Source: Trebonia sp963774945
Lineage (GTDB): Bacteria > Actinomycetota > Actinomycetes > Streptosporangiales > Streptosporangiaceae
NCBI GenBank assembly: GCA_963774945.1
Contig: CAVZHA010000015.1
Location: 1,488,001-1,552,000 of the forward strand
Direction: 5' to 3'
DNA length: 64,000 nt
Part shown: piece by piece, positions 27,747-35,353 of the stretch
Position numbering within the stretch: the first letter of the stretch is position 1
Layout of the letters: each line of letters begins with the position of its first letter
Notes under the pieces: model-generated
What the model was told of the DNA's origin: nothing
The model's database searches: none
The model's input: only the letters and a program-made list of their open reading frames with translations
Translations under genes and position numbers: made by a program

Positions 27747-29182
27747 GCAGGGAAGAAGACCTCGTCCGGTCCACTGCGGTGGCCATCGCGGCGACCATCC
27801 GCGAGGCGCCGCCGCTTCGGCTTCCTCCGGTGACCGCCGACCCGCGCATGGTCGGGCGGCGCGGGCGGGGTACCCGGGGAGCGCGCCGTATGCGTGGCTG
27901 GCTGGTCCCGGTCGCCGCGGCTGCGGTGGTGCTGGCGATCGCCGTGTCGCTGGTTCTGATCAGGGATATCCCGAACCGGCGGGTGGCCGCGCCGGCCAGG
28001 CCCGCCCCTGCCGTCGACGGGGTCCCGGCCTATTACGCCGGCTTGGCCGAGACCAGCGCCGCACAGACGTCGCCGGAGCAGATCGTGGTCGGCCAGACCG
28101 TGACCGGCAAGCGCCTGGCGACGCTGGCGCCGCCGGCCGGAACCACGTTCGCGGGCATCACCGGCGCGGCCGACGATCGCACCTTCGTGGTGGACACCCA
28201 GCCCGGCACCCTCGACGCGGAAAGCGCGCCCTGGCAGCCCCGGACCTGGTACCTGCTGCGGATCGATCCCGGTTCGGCCAAGCCCGCCGAGCTGACGCCG
28301 CTGCCCATCCCCGCGACCGCCGCGGGGACCAATGTGGCGGCGATCGCGCTATCGCCTGATGGCAGCGAGCTCGCGGTCGCCCTGCAGCCGGACGGCTTGA
28401 ACGACCCGAGCGCACTAACCTACTTGCGGGTCTACTCGGTCGCCACCGGGGCCCGGCTGCATTCGTGGTTCGCGACCGCCGCGAGCGACCCTTCCGGCCA
28501 GCCGCAGTTCTTGGCCGGGCCCAAGTACGCCGGCCCGGACAGCAATCTCGCGCTCGCCTGGGTTGGTCAGCGCGGGCTGGCGTTCGGGTACAGCCGGGTC
28601 ATACCCGCCAAGACCGCGGGCGGGGCCGACGTCTCGACGCGGAAGGTGACCCTCGCCCAGATCCGGTACATCTCCCTGCAGACGAAAAACGGCGATGACG
28701 CCATCGGCGCGAGCACGGTGCTGGCGGACCTGACGCCCGGCCCGCGCGCGGCGCCGGCCCCGCTCGCCTGCGGCCTGGGAACTCTCGACGCCATCCTGGT
28801 TGCCGAGCACGGGCCGGCGCTGATCTGCGGCGCGACCGGCGGCAGCTACAGCCGCGGCGGGGATGCCAAGACGCCGTGCCCGCCTGAGCCGGGCTTCGGC
28901 CTCGGCCTGGTCGAGTACGCGGCGGGAGCCGGCGCACCCAGCCGGGTGCTGGCCAGGTACACGAGCCGCTGCGCCGGCCCGCTGGCTATCCTCCAGCCGC
29001 TGTGGAGCAATCCGGCCGGGACGACGCAACTCGGCCTGCTCGGGCTGGGTGAGGACGGGAGGACGGCGGCGGCTGTCCGGTTCGGCATCTTCAGCAAGGG
29101 CAAATTCACGGCGCTGCCGATGCCGGTGACCGCTGGCGGCAGCGCCTTCGGCCCCAGTCCGCTCAACTACATCGCCTGGTAG
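27743..29182 (+). CDS. Single-pass membrane protein with extracytoplasmic propeller-like domain (module 1)
   Basis: 479 residues. A basic cytoplasmic N-terminus (~1-52) contains REAPPLRLPPV. One transmembrane helix follows (~53-73, WLVPVAAAAVVLAIAVSLVL), then a ~400-residue outer domain with repeated strands such as DDRTFVVDTQ and LSPDGSELAVAL, as in WD40/YncE-like propellers. Coupling to an ECF sigma gene suggests an anti-sigma or sensor role. No zinc anti-sigma motif (HXXXCXXC) is present, so the conserved PPLRLPP segment is the likely sigma-contact region. Function is inferred from context. Confidence 0.8.
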   Translation: MSREEDLVRSTAVAIAATIREAPPLRLPPVTADPRMVGRRGRGTRGARRMRGWLVPVAAAAVVLAIAVSLVLIRDIPNRRVAAPARPAPAVDGVPAYYAGLAETSAAQTSPEQIVVGQTVTGKRLATLAPPAGTTFAGITGAADDRTFVVDTQPGTLDAESAPWQPRTWYLLRIDPGSAKPAELTPLPIPATAAGTNVAAIALSPDGSELAVALQPDGLNDPSALTYLRVYSVATGARLHSWFATAASDPSGQPQFLAGPKYAGPDSNLALAWVGQRGLAFGYSRVIPAKTAGGADVSTRKVTLAQIRYISLQTKNGDDAIGASTVLADLTPGPRAAPAPLACGLGTLDAILVAEHGPALICGATGGSYSRGGDAKTPCPPEPGFGLGLVEYAAGAGAPSRVLARYTSRCAGPLAILQPLWSNPAGTTQLGLLGLGEDGRTAAAVRFGIFSKGKFTALPMPVTAGGSAFGPSPLNYIAW

Positions 29183-29264
29183 CGTCGGCGGCCGGACCGG
29201 CCGAATGGCGCGGCCGCTGGTAACCGGTTGAGCCTAAACTCCTTGGCATCTTCGCGTCAGCCGA

Positions 29265-29288
29265 GCAACCTTTCTGGGTTCGCTGAGT
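29265..29288 (+). promoter_or_regulatory. ECF-type promoter of sigma module 2
   Basis: GCAACCT-N13-GAGT-N9-GTGGAC, identical in boxes and spacing to the module 1 promoter, with unrelated intervening bases. Confidence 0.65.
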
Positions 29289-29297
29289 CTTTACCAG

Positions 29298-29912
29298 GTG
29301 GACCATCTGAAAATGGACGACGCCGACGTCGGCGGCTGGACCGCCGAGCGGCACGTGACCTCGCTATACCGGGCGCACGCGCTCAGCCTGGCCCGGCTGG
29401 CGCTGGTGATGCTCGGCGACCGGTCGGCCGCCGAGGACGTGGTGCAGGACGCCTTCCTCGGCCTCTACCGCCGCTGGGACCGGCTGGCCGACCCTGCCGT
29501 GGCCCAGTCGTACCTGCGCACCAGCGTGCTCAACGGCTGCCGGACGGCGCTGCGCACCCGGCCGCGGCACGGCGTCCTGTTTGACGGCAGCGATGCGCCG
29601 GCGGCCGTGCCCGGGTCCTCGCAGTCGCTCCCGCTGCCGCGCTCGCTCTCGCTCTCGCTGGAGTCGGCTGAGGCGACGGTGGTGCACGACGAGGAGCAAC
29701 GGGCGGTGCTGGCCGCGATCCGGCGGCTCCCGGCCCGGCAGCGGGAGGCGCTCGTGCTCCGCTACTACCTCGACCTCACGGAAGAACAGACCGCCGACGC
29801 GATGCAGGTCAGCCGGGGCACGGTCAAGTCGGCCACCTCCCGGGCGATCGCCGCGGTCGGCCGGATGCTCGGCGCACCCGATGGCAAAACCCGGTCCGGG
29901 GAGGGCTCATGA
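29298..29912 (+). CDS. SigE-family ECF RNA polymerase sigma factor (module 2)
   Basis: 204 residues and a close paralogue of module 1. Region 2 (SLYRAHALSLARLALVMLGD, VQDAFLGLYRRW) and region 4 (RRLPARQREALVLRYYLDLT, MQVSRGTVKSATSRA) are both present, joined by a longer Ser/Leu-rich linker. GTG at 29298 is supported by the conserved promoter distance; ATG at 29313 is the alternative. The stop overlaps the next gene by four bases, as in module 1. Tandem duplication of the whole sigma/membrane module is the simplest origin. Confidence 0.9.
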   Translation: MDHLKMDDADVGGWTAERHVTSLYRAHALSLARLALVMLGDRSAAEDVVQDAFLGLYRRWDRLADPAVAQSYLRTSVLNGCRTALRTRPRHGVLFDGSDAPAAVPGSSQSLPLPRSLSLSLESAEATVVHDEEQRAVLAAIRRLPARQREALVLRYYLDLTEEQTADAMQVSRGTVKSATSRAIAAVGRMLGAPDGKTRSGEGS

Positions 29913-31300
29913 ACTCGATAGAAGATCAGGTCCGCGCGGCCACCCGGGCCGAGGCGTCCACCTTGCGCGAGGTCCGGCCGCTGCGGCTGCCGCCCGACGC
30001 CGCGCCGCGGTCCGCTGTCCGGTCGCGGGTGGCGGTCCGCTGGCCGCGCCGCTGGCGGGGGTGGCTGGCCCCGGTCGCCGCCGCCGCGGTGGTCATCGCG
30101 CTTGCCGTCTCACTGGTGACAATCAGAGATAGCCCGAACGGTCGCTGGGTTCCCGCTGTAAGTCAGGTACCCGCGCAGCGCGGGCTGCCGAAGTACTACG
30201 TGACCCTCTTCCAGGAGCCGCCGCCTGCCTCGGCCAAGCACGAGTCGGACCTCGACATGATGAAGGCGCAGCTCTGCGAATCGCAGGGGAAGCCCAACTG
30301 TCCCAACGCTCCCCCGCCGGTCGAGCTGCTGATCGGCAATACCCTCACTGGCGCGAAGGTCTCCACCGTGACGCCGCCCAAGGGCAGCACGTTCTACGGG
30401 GTGACCGCCGCCGCCGACGACCGTACGTTCGTGGTCGACACCGACACCAAGATCGCGGTGGCCGATATCTGCATGGCCCGGACGTTCTACCTGCTGAAGC
30501 TCGCGCCCGGCACCTCGTCGCCGATCCGGCTGACCAAGCTCGCCATCCCGTCCGTGGGCTGCACGGCCGCCATGGCGCTGTCCGCGTCGGGGCGGGAGCT
30601 CGCGGTGGCCTCGTCCACGTCGGACTCGAAGGCGGAGCAGCTGCGGATCTACTCGGTCGCCACCGGGCAGCTGCTGCACAGCTGGTCCACCGATGACGCT
30701 GCCGTCTTCGATACCGGCGCGAACATCATCGACGACGAGAACCGCGGGCTGTACTGGGTGGACGGCGACCAGGAGCTGACGTTCCCCACGATCGGGCAGA
30801 CGGCGCGGAGCGAGAACGAGACGGTGCGGATGCTCAACCTGGCCGCCGGCGGCAGCGATCTGATCTCCGACAGCCGGGTGATCTGGTCGATGTCGTCTTC
30901 CTCGGACGGGAACTACCCGCCCGGCTGCCGGTGGGATCAAGATCCGCTGGTCAGCGCGGACGGGAAGACGCTCGTGTGCGTCTCCGTCACCGCCGCGCCC
31001 ACCCGTCAGTCGAAGACCATCCCGTGGCGGCTGTCGTGGCTGGAGTACTCGACCTCGAACCCTAAGGCGGCGCCCCTCGTCCTGTACTCGGAGACGATCA
31101 ACGCCAGCTCGTCGTCGGACTTCTGGCTTTCCGGGTTGTGGATCAACGCGTCGGGCAGCGCGGTGATCGGCTACCGTTCCAACGGCCGGTTCGCCGTCGC
31201 CAAGCCGGCGTTCTTCGGCGTGATCAGCAAGGGCGCACTGCGGTCGCTGCCGATTCCGCCTGGCGTCCTGGTCGGCGACCCGACGGCGACCGCGTGGTAG
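29909..31300 (+). CDS. Single-pass membrane protein with extracytoplasmic propeller-like domain (module 2)
   Basis: 463 residues with the same plan as the module 1 partner: cytoplasmic segment with REVRPLRLPPD, one helix at ~52-72 (WLAPVAAAAVVIALAVSLVT), then an outer domain sharing ADDRTFVVDT and the strand-rich repeats. The outer domains have diverged much more than the N-terminal ~80 residues, and this one has several Cys residues absent from the first. That fits two sensors keeping one sigma-binding device while responding to different signals. No characterised homologue is evident to me. Confidence 0.8.
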   Translation: MNSIEDQVRAATRAEASTLREVRPLRLPPDAAPRSAVRSRVAVRWPRRWRGWLAPVAAAAVVIALAVSLVTIRDSPNGRWVPAVSQVPAQRGLPKYYVTLFQEPPPASAKHESDLDMMKAQLCESQGKPNCPNAPPPVELLIGNTLTGAKVSTVTPPKGSTFYGVTAAADDRTFVVDTDTKIAVADICMARTFYLLKLAPGTSSPIRLTKLAIPSVGCTAAMALSASGRELAVASSTSDSKAEQLRIYSVATGQLLHSWSTDDAAVFDTGANIIDDENRGLYWVDGDQELTFPTIGQTARSENETVRMLNLAAGGSDLISDSRVIWSMSSSSDGNYPPGCRWDQDPLVSADGKTLVCVSVTAAPTRQSKTIPWRLSWLEYSTSNPKAAPLVLYSETINASSSSDFWLSGLWINASGSAVIGYRSNGRFAVAKPAFFGVISKGALRSLPIPPGVLVGDPTATAW

Positions 31301-31313
31301 GCGGCGGCACTAG

Positions 31314-31390
31314 CAACCTACCTCCCGGGCGATCGCCGTCGTCGGCCGGATGCTCGGCGCACCTGTTAGCAGCAACCGGGCCGGGCGGGA
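31314..31390 (+). pseudogene. Scar of a third ECF sigma module
   Basis: Just after module 2, GCAACCT (the -35-like box) runs directly into a copy of the sigma gene's 3' end. About 45 bases such as ACCTCCCGGGCGATCGCCG, then GTCGGCCGGATGCTCGGCGC, match 29834-29878 almost exactly. The shared ACCT at the join suggests a deletion by short homology that removed the gene body. It has no coding capacity. Confidence 0.7.
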
Positions 31391-31425
31391 GCACGGACTG
31401 GCCGGCGAGCGCAATGCCTCCGGAC

Positions 31426-31791
31426 CTATCCGGCATCGGGGCGTCTCTTCCGGATCAAGGTCAACCGGTGACAAATCTTCGGCCCGAGAACATCGACGAT
31501 TCCTGCGCCTGGCTCATCGCGAAATGGGAGAGATCCAAGAAAGGATGCGGATATTACGCCATCCGTGTAGTCATCGCTATCGCCGTATGCGGATTCGATG
31601 ATCTCGAGCGCAGATTTCCATGACTCGCCACCCGTCAAGTATGACGCTACGGCAGCCTGTGCGAACTCCCCGAACAGCACATGCGGAAGAACCTCCCTAT
31701 AGTTGTCCCGCAGATGCTCTTTATATAGTTCATGAAATTCTGGGACCACCCGAATAAGTTCACCGATCAGGCGGTCGGAGTCATGTGTCAT
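31426..31791 (-). CDS. Small soluble protein of unknown function
   Basis: 121 residues from ATG at 31791, with GGAG upstream. The sequence is acidic and helical (ELIRVVPEFHELYKEHLRDN, SALEIIESAYGDSDDY) and contains VISASFLGSLPF. I recall a similar pattern in uncharacterised or immunity-like proteins (DUF7674-type), but this is from memory and unverified. Its base composition is noticeably less GC-rich than neighbouring genes, suggesting acquisition. It is divergent from the next small gene, which has similar composition. Confidence 0.6.
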   Translation of the reverse strand: MTHDSDRLIGELIRVVPEFHELYKEHLRDNYREVLPHVLFGEFAQAAVASYLTGGESWKSALEIIESAYGDSDDYTDGVISASFLGSLPFRDEPGAGIVDVLGPKICHRLTLIRKRRPDAG

Positions 31792-31873
31792 TCCGCTCCG
31801 TCTATGCACGCTCGCGCGACCCTTGCCGGAACATGGTATGCGGACGAACGGAGGGTCGGACTCTGGTGGCTGT

Positions 31874-31918
31874 GGTGATTGCGGGGCAGGCAACCGACAT
31901 AATGGGGACGGAACGACG
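31874..31918 (+). repeat. Duplicated upstream element, copy 1
   Basis: GGTGATTGCGGGGC, then CAACCGACATAATGGGGACG and GAACGACG. It is repeated with few changes at 32540-32586. Each copy lies shortly upstream of a plus-strand gene and has a CAYAAT -10-like box, so it may be a duplicated promoter. Confidence 0.6.
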
Positions 31919-31966
31919 GGCCGAACGGTGATACGTTCGGCGATTGGATGGAAGCGGAGGGTTCTT

Positions 31967-32416
31967 GTGGGTGCTTCGGGTTGGGAATACGTGGTTCCGT
32001 ATCAGAGCGATATGACCGAGGCGCTGGCCAGCCTGCGCCGTCGCGTTTTCACCGAGGGCAGCTACCTGAGTCCGTCCGAGCTCGGCCTCCGCGCCCCCGC
32101 GACGATCGATGAACTGGTGCAAGAACCGTACTGGGAGTTCATGGGGACGTCCGGAACTCACTCGGTTATTGATGTGCTCAGCGTGGTCCCGGCCGACGAC
32201 GTCCAGGACTACGCTACGATCCGACCACTTACCGAGGGTGAATACCGTGAGCTATTCGGCAACCCACGGCCGACTCGCGACGATTTCAGCCGTTTGAGCA
32301 ATTCAGCTCAGCTTCACGAATACGTCAATGCGGGGCGGAACACCGGGCGGGCCGCCGTGCTGTGGGCGGACGGCGGCCCGAGCGAAATAGCGTTCTGGGG
32401 CTACTCAGGAGATTGA
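31967..32416 (+). CDS. Small protein of unknown function
   Basis: 149 residues from GTG at 31967, which has GGAGGG five bases upstream. It begins WEYVVPYQSDMTEALASLRR and ends GPSEIAFWGYSGD, with a conserved-looking IDELVQEPYWEFMGTSGTHS segment. It has no signal peptide and no membrane helix. The pattern recalls orphan immunity-like proteins of actinobacteria, but I cannot name the family. GC content is lower than in flanking core genes. Confidence 0.65.
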   Translation: MGASGWEYVVPYQSDMTEALASLRRRVFTEGSYLSPSELGLRAPATIDELVQEPYWEFMGTSGTHSVIDVLSVVPADDVQDYATIRPLTEGEYRELFGNPRPTRDDFSRLSNSAQLHEYVNAGRNTGRAAVLWADGGPSEIAFWGYSGD

Positions 32417-32539
32417 CATGGGTAGTGGATGGCGTCGATCCCTACCGCAGTCATGATACGGATGTTCATCGTTGAGCCCGGCCGGGCCGAGTCTGCTTGC
32501 TCGCCCGCAGATTCCGGTTGGGTTGAGGTTCGGACCCGG

Positions 32540-32586
32540 GGTGGTTGCGGGGCGCGGCCAACCGACACAATGGGGACGGAACGACG
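32540..32586 (+). repeat. Duplicated upstream element, copy 2
   Basis: GGTGGTTGCGGGGC, then CCAACCGACACAATGGGGAC and GGAACGACG, ending 22 bases before the oxidoreductase ATG. The core matches copy 1 apart from two extra bases and a few substitutions. Confidence 0.6.
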
Positions 32587-32607
32587 CTTACCGCGCTGGA
32601 GGTTCCG

Positions 32608-33462
32608 ATGGCGACCGTTGGGCTGCTGCACCCCGGGGAGATGGGGGCCGCCGTCGGCGGCTGCCTGGTCTCGGTCGGGCATGAGGTGCTCTGGGATCCG
32701 GCCGGCCGGTCGCGAGCGTCGACCGGGCGGGCGCTGGCGGCCGAGCTGACCGGGGTGACGTTCGACCGGGTGATCGAGCGGTCCTCGGTGATCCTCTCGA
32801 TCTGCCCGCCGCACGCCGCTCTTGACGTCGCCGCGCAGGTGGCCGCCACCGGGTACGCAGGGATCTACGTCGACGCCAACGCGATCTCGGTCGCCACCGC
32901 CGAGCAGGTCTCCGGCATCGTCTCGGCGGCGGGCGCGACCTACGTCGACGGCGGGATCATCGGCATGCCGCCCGAGATCGCCGGCCACACCCGCCTCTAC
33001 TTGTCAGGCCCGCGCGCCAACGAGGTCCGCGTCCTGTTCGGCCGGTCGGCGCTGGACGCGCGGATCGCCGACGGCCCGCTCTACGCCGCGTCGGCGGTGA
33101 AGATGGCCTACGCCGCCTGGACCAAGGGCAGCTCGGCGCTGCTGCTGGCCGCCCGCACTCTCGCCCGGGCCGGCGGCGTGGAGCGCACGCTGCTGGCCGA
33201 GTGGGCCCTCTCCCAGCCCGCGCTGGCCGAGCGCTCGGAGGGCGCCGCCTCGGCCGCGGCCGCCAAGGGCTGGCGCTGGGTGGCCGAGATGGAGGAGATC
33301 GCCGCCTCGATGAGCGCGGCCGGCCTCCCGGCCGGCTTCCACGAGGCCGCCGCCGAGATCTACGACCGCGCCTCCCAGGCGGCCGGCACCCCGACCACCC
33401 GCCGTCCGACACCCGAACCCCCCGCCTCCACTCTGGACACGGTCATCTCAGGCCTCATGTAG
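32608..33462 (+). CDS. NAD(P)-binding oxidoreductase, 6-phosphogluconate dehydrogenase-like (DUF1932 type)
   Basis: 284 residues. The Rossmann N-terminus (MATVGLLHPGEMGAAVGG) resembles beta-hydroxyacid dehydrogenases, with SICPPHAALDVAAQ and VDANAISVATAEQ following. YVDGGIIGMPPE precedes the C-terminal helical domain (SAVKMAYAAWTKGSSALLLA), which matches the DUF1932 domain paired with this fold. The presumed catalytic Lys is in VKMAYAAWTKG. GGAGG precedes the ATG. The substrate is unknown, and the gene stands alone. Confidence 0.85.
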   Translation: MATVGLLHPGEMGAAVGGCLVSVGHEVLWDPAGRSRASTGRALAAELTGVTFDRVIERSSVILSICPPHAALDVAAQVAATGYAGIYVDANAISVATAEQVSGIVSAAGATYVDGGIIGMPPEIAGHTRLYLSGPRANEVRVLFGRSALDARIADGPLYAASAVKMAYAAWTKGSSALLLAARTLARAGGVERTLLAEWALSQPALAERSEGAASAAAAKGWRWVAEMEEIAASMSAAGLPAGFHEAAAEIYDRASQAAGTPTTRRPTPEPPASTLDTVISGLM

Positions 33463-33776
33463 CCCACCAGGGTGTGATGCAGCGGCTCGTATTGACGGCG
33501 TGAGCAGAGCGGGCGCGGTCAACGTGTGCCAAAAGCGCGCGCTTCGTCGACGCAAGATCATGATCGTGTGCCGTCGGGGGCACTCCGCGACCCGAACAGC
33601 CCACGCTCCTGGGCAGGAGCGCCGACGTCCGCGCCAGTGGTTCGGATGGGGCGTGAGCGACGAGCCGGGCGGACGAGCGGGGCGGGGTGCTTGCGGGCGG
33701 GTTCGGCCCGCGACGTGAGGTGGCAGCGGGCGGGTTCGCTCGGCGTCTGCTTTGCCGCTCACGGATTAGCGGAGCA
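33463..33776. other. Gene-free stretch between convergent genes
   Basis: GC-rich sequence between the oxidoreductase stop and the glyS terminator. Short open frames here lack ribosome sites and sensible composition. I see no RNA gene or repeat. Confidence 0.5.
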
Positions 33777-33799
33777 GGGGGCGCGAGTGGTGCGCCCCC
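33777..33799 (-). terminator. Hairpin downstream of glyS
   Basis: Stem GGGGGCGC/GCGCCCCC with a seven-base loop, 79 bases beyond the glyS stop. Confidence 0.55.
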
Positions 33800-33877
33800 G
33801 CGCGTTCGGCCCGCGATTCGGGGTTGAATCAGGGGTCGACTGCGCGGGGAGCACCACTGCGGCCCCGGCGACCTGGC

Positions 33878-35266
33878 TTAGTAGAGCGGCAGCCGCTCTG
33901 ACAGGTAATCCGGCAGGGCGTCGATGCCGATGCGCTGCTGGGTCATGGTGTCGCGCTCGCGCACAGTCACAGCCTGGTCTTCGAGGGTGTCGAAGTCGAC
34001 CGTGACGCAGAACGGGGTGCCGATCTCGTCCTGGCGGCGGTAGCGGCGGCCGATCGCCTGGGCGTCGTCGAACTCGGTCGTCCAGCGCTTGCGGAGCACG
34101 GCGGCGAGGTCGCGGGCCTTGGGCGACAGGTCGGCGTTACGGGACAGCGGCAGCACCGCCACCTTCACCGGCGCGAGGCGCGGGTCGAGGCGGAGCACGG
34201 TGCGCTTCTCCGGTACGCCCTTGGCGTTGGGCGCCTCGTCCTCGGTGTAGGCGTCGAGCAGGAACACCAGCGTGCCGCGGTCGGCGCCCGCGGCGGGCTC
34301 GATCACGTAGGGGATGTACCGCTCGCCCGACTCCTGCTCCAGGTAGGTCAGGTCCTGGCCGGAGTGCTCCTGGTGCGTGGTCAGGTCGAAGTCGGTCCGG
34401 TTGGCGATGCCCTCGAGCTCGCCCCACTCCGAGCCGACGAAGTCGAATCGGTACTCGATGTCGACCGTCCGCTTGGCGTAGTGGCTCAGCTTCTCCTTGG
34501 GGTGCTCGTAGAGCCGGAGGTTGTCGCGGTTCACGCCGAGGTCGGTCCACCAGGCGAGGCGGTCCTCGATCCAGCGTGTGTGCCATTCCTCGTCGGTGCC
34601 CGGCTTGACGAAGAACTCCATCTCCATCTGCTCGAACTCGCGGGTACGGAAGATGAAGTTCCCCGGGGTGATCTCGTTCCTGAACGACTTGCCGATCTGG
34701 CCGATGCCGAACGGCACCTTCCGCCGCGAGGTCGTGAGCACGTTCTTGTAGTTGACGAAGATCCCCTGCGCGGTCTCCGGCCGCAGGTAGGCCAGGCCGG
34801 ACTCGTCCTCGACCGGGCCGAGGTGGGTGCGGAGCATCCCGTTGAAGTTCTTGGGCTCGGTGAACGTGCCCCGGTTGCCGCAGTTCGGGCACGCGATGTC
34901 GTCCAGGCCGCCCGGCGGCACGTGGCCGTGCTTGACCTCGAACGCCTCGATCAGGTGGTCGGCCCGGAAGCGCTTGTGGCAGGACTGGCACTCGGTCAGC
35001 GGGTCGGTGAAGGTGGCGACGTGGCCGCTGGCCTCCCAGACCTCGGGGGCCAGGATCACCGAGGAGTCGAGGCCGACGATGTCGTCGCGCTCCTGCACCA
35101 TGTACCGCCACCACTGGCGCTTGACGTTGTTCTTCAGCTCGACGCCGAGCGGTCCGTAATCCCACGCGGCACGCAGACCACCGTAGATGTCGCTGGACGG
35201 GTAGACGAACCCGCGTCGCTTGCTCAGGTTGACAACAGCATCGAGGCGGTCACTGCGTAGGGCCAT
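33878..35266 (-). CDS. glyS: Glycine-tRNA ligase, dimeric alpha2 type
   Basis: 462 residues attaching glycine to tRNA-Gly. The N-terminus LSKRRGFVYPSSDIYGGLRA and WDYGPLGVELKNNVKRQWW form motif 1. A zinc-site insertion is seen as CQSCHKRF and CPNCGNRGTF. RPETAQGIFVNYKNV and FRNEITPGNFIFRTREFEQME form motif 2, and a C-terminal anticodon-binding domain (KVAVLPLSRN) follows. All class II catalytic motifs are present. No T-box leader is visible upstream. Confidence 0.97.
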   Translation of the reverse strand: MALRSDRLDAVVNLSKRRGFVYPSSDIYGGLRAAWDYGPLGVELKNNVKRQWWRYMVQERDDIVGLDSSVILAPEVWEASGHVATFTDPLTECQSCHKRFRADHLIEAFEVKHGHVPPGGLDDIACPNCGNRGTFTEPKNFNGMLRTHLGPVEDESGLAYLRPETAQGIFVNYKNVLTTSRRKVPFGIGQIGKSFRNEITPGNFIFRTREFEQMEMEFFVKPGTDEEWHTRWIEDRLAWWTDLGVNRDNLRLYEHPKEKLSHYAKRTVDIEYRFDFVGSEWGELEGIANRTDFDLTTHQEHSGQDLTYLEQESGERYIPYVIEPAAGADRGTLVFLLDAYTEDEAPNAKGVPEKRTVLRLDPRLAPVKVAVLPLSRNADLSPKARDLAAVLRKRWTTEFDDAQAIGRRYRRQDEIGTPFCVTVDFDTLEDQAVTVRERDTMTQQRIGIDALPDYLSERLPLY

Positions 35267-35353
35267 GTCGTGAGCTTATGAGCCGACGGCACTTCGCGCG
35301 AACCGGTTTGCCTGGTCCGCGCGAAGTTCCGCTGCGGCTGCGCCGCGCTTTAA

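Noticed and set aside
27743..28000. Classical zinc anti-sigma (ZAS) domain in the module 1 membrane protein
   Set aside because: The His-X3-Cys-X2-Cys motif is absent in this and the paralogous protein.
33463..35353. T-box riboswitch near glyS
   Set aside because: No specifier loop or conserved T-box sequence is visible upstream of the glyS start.
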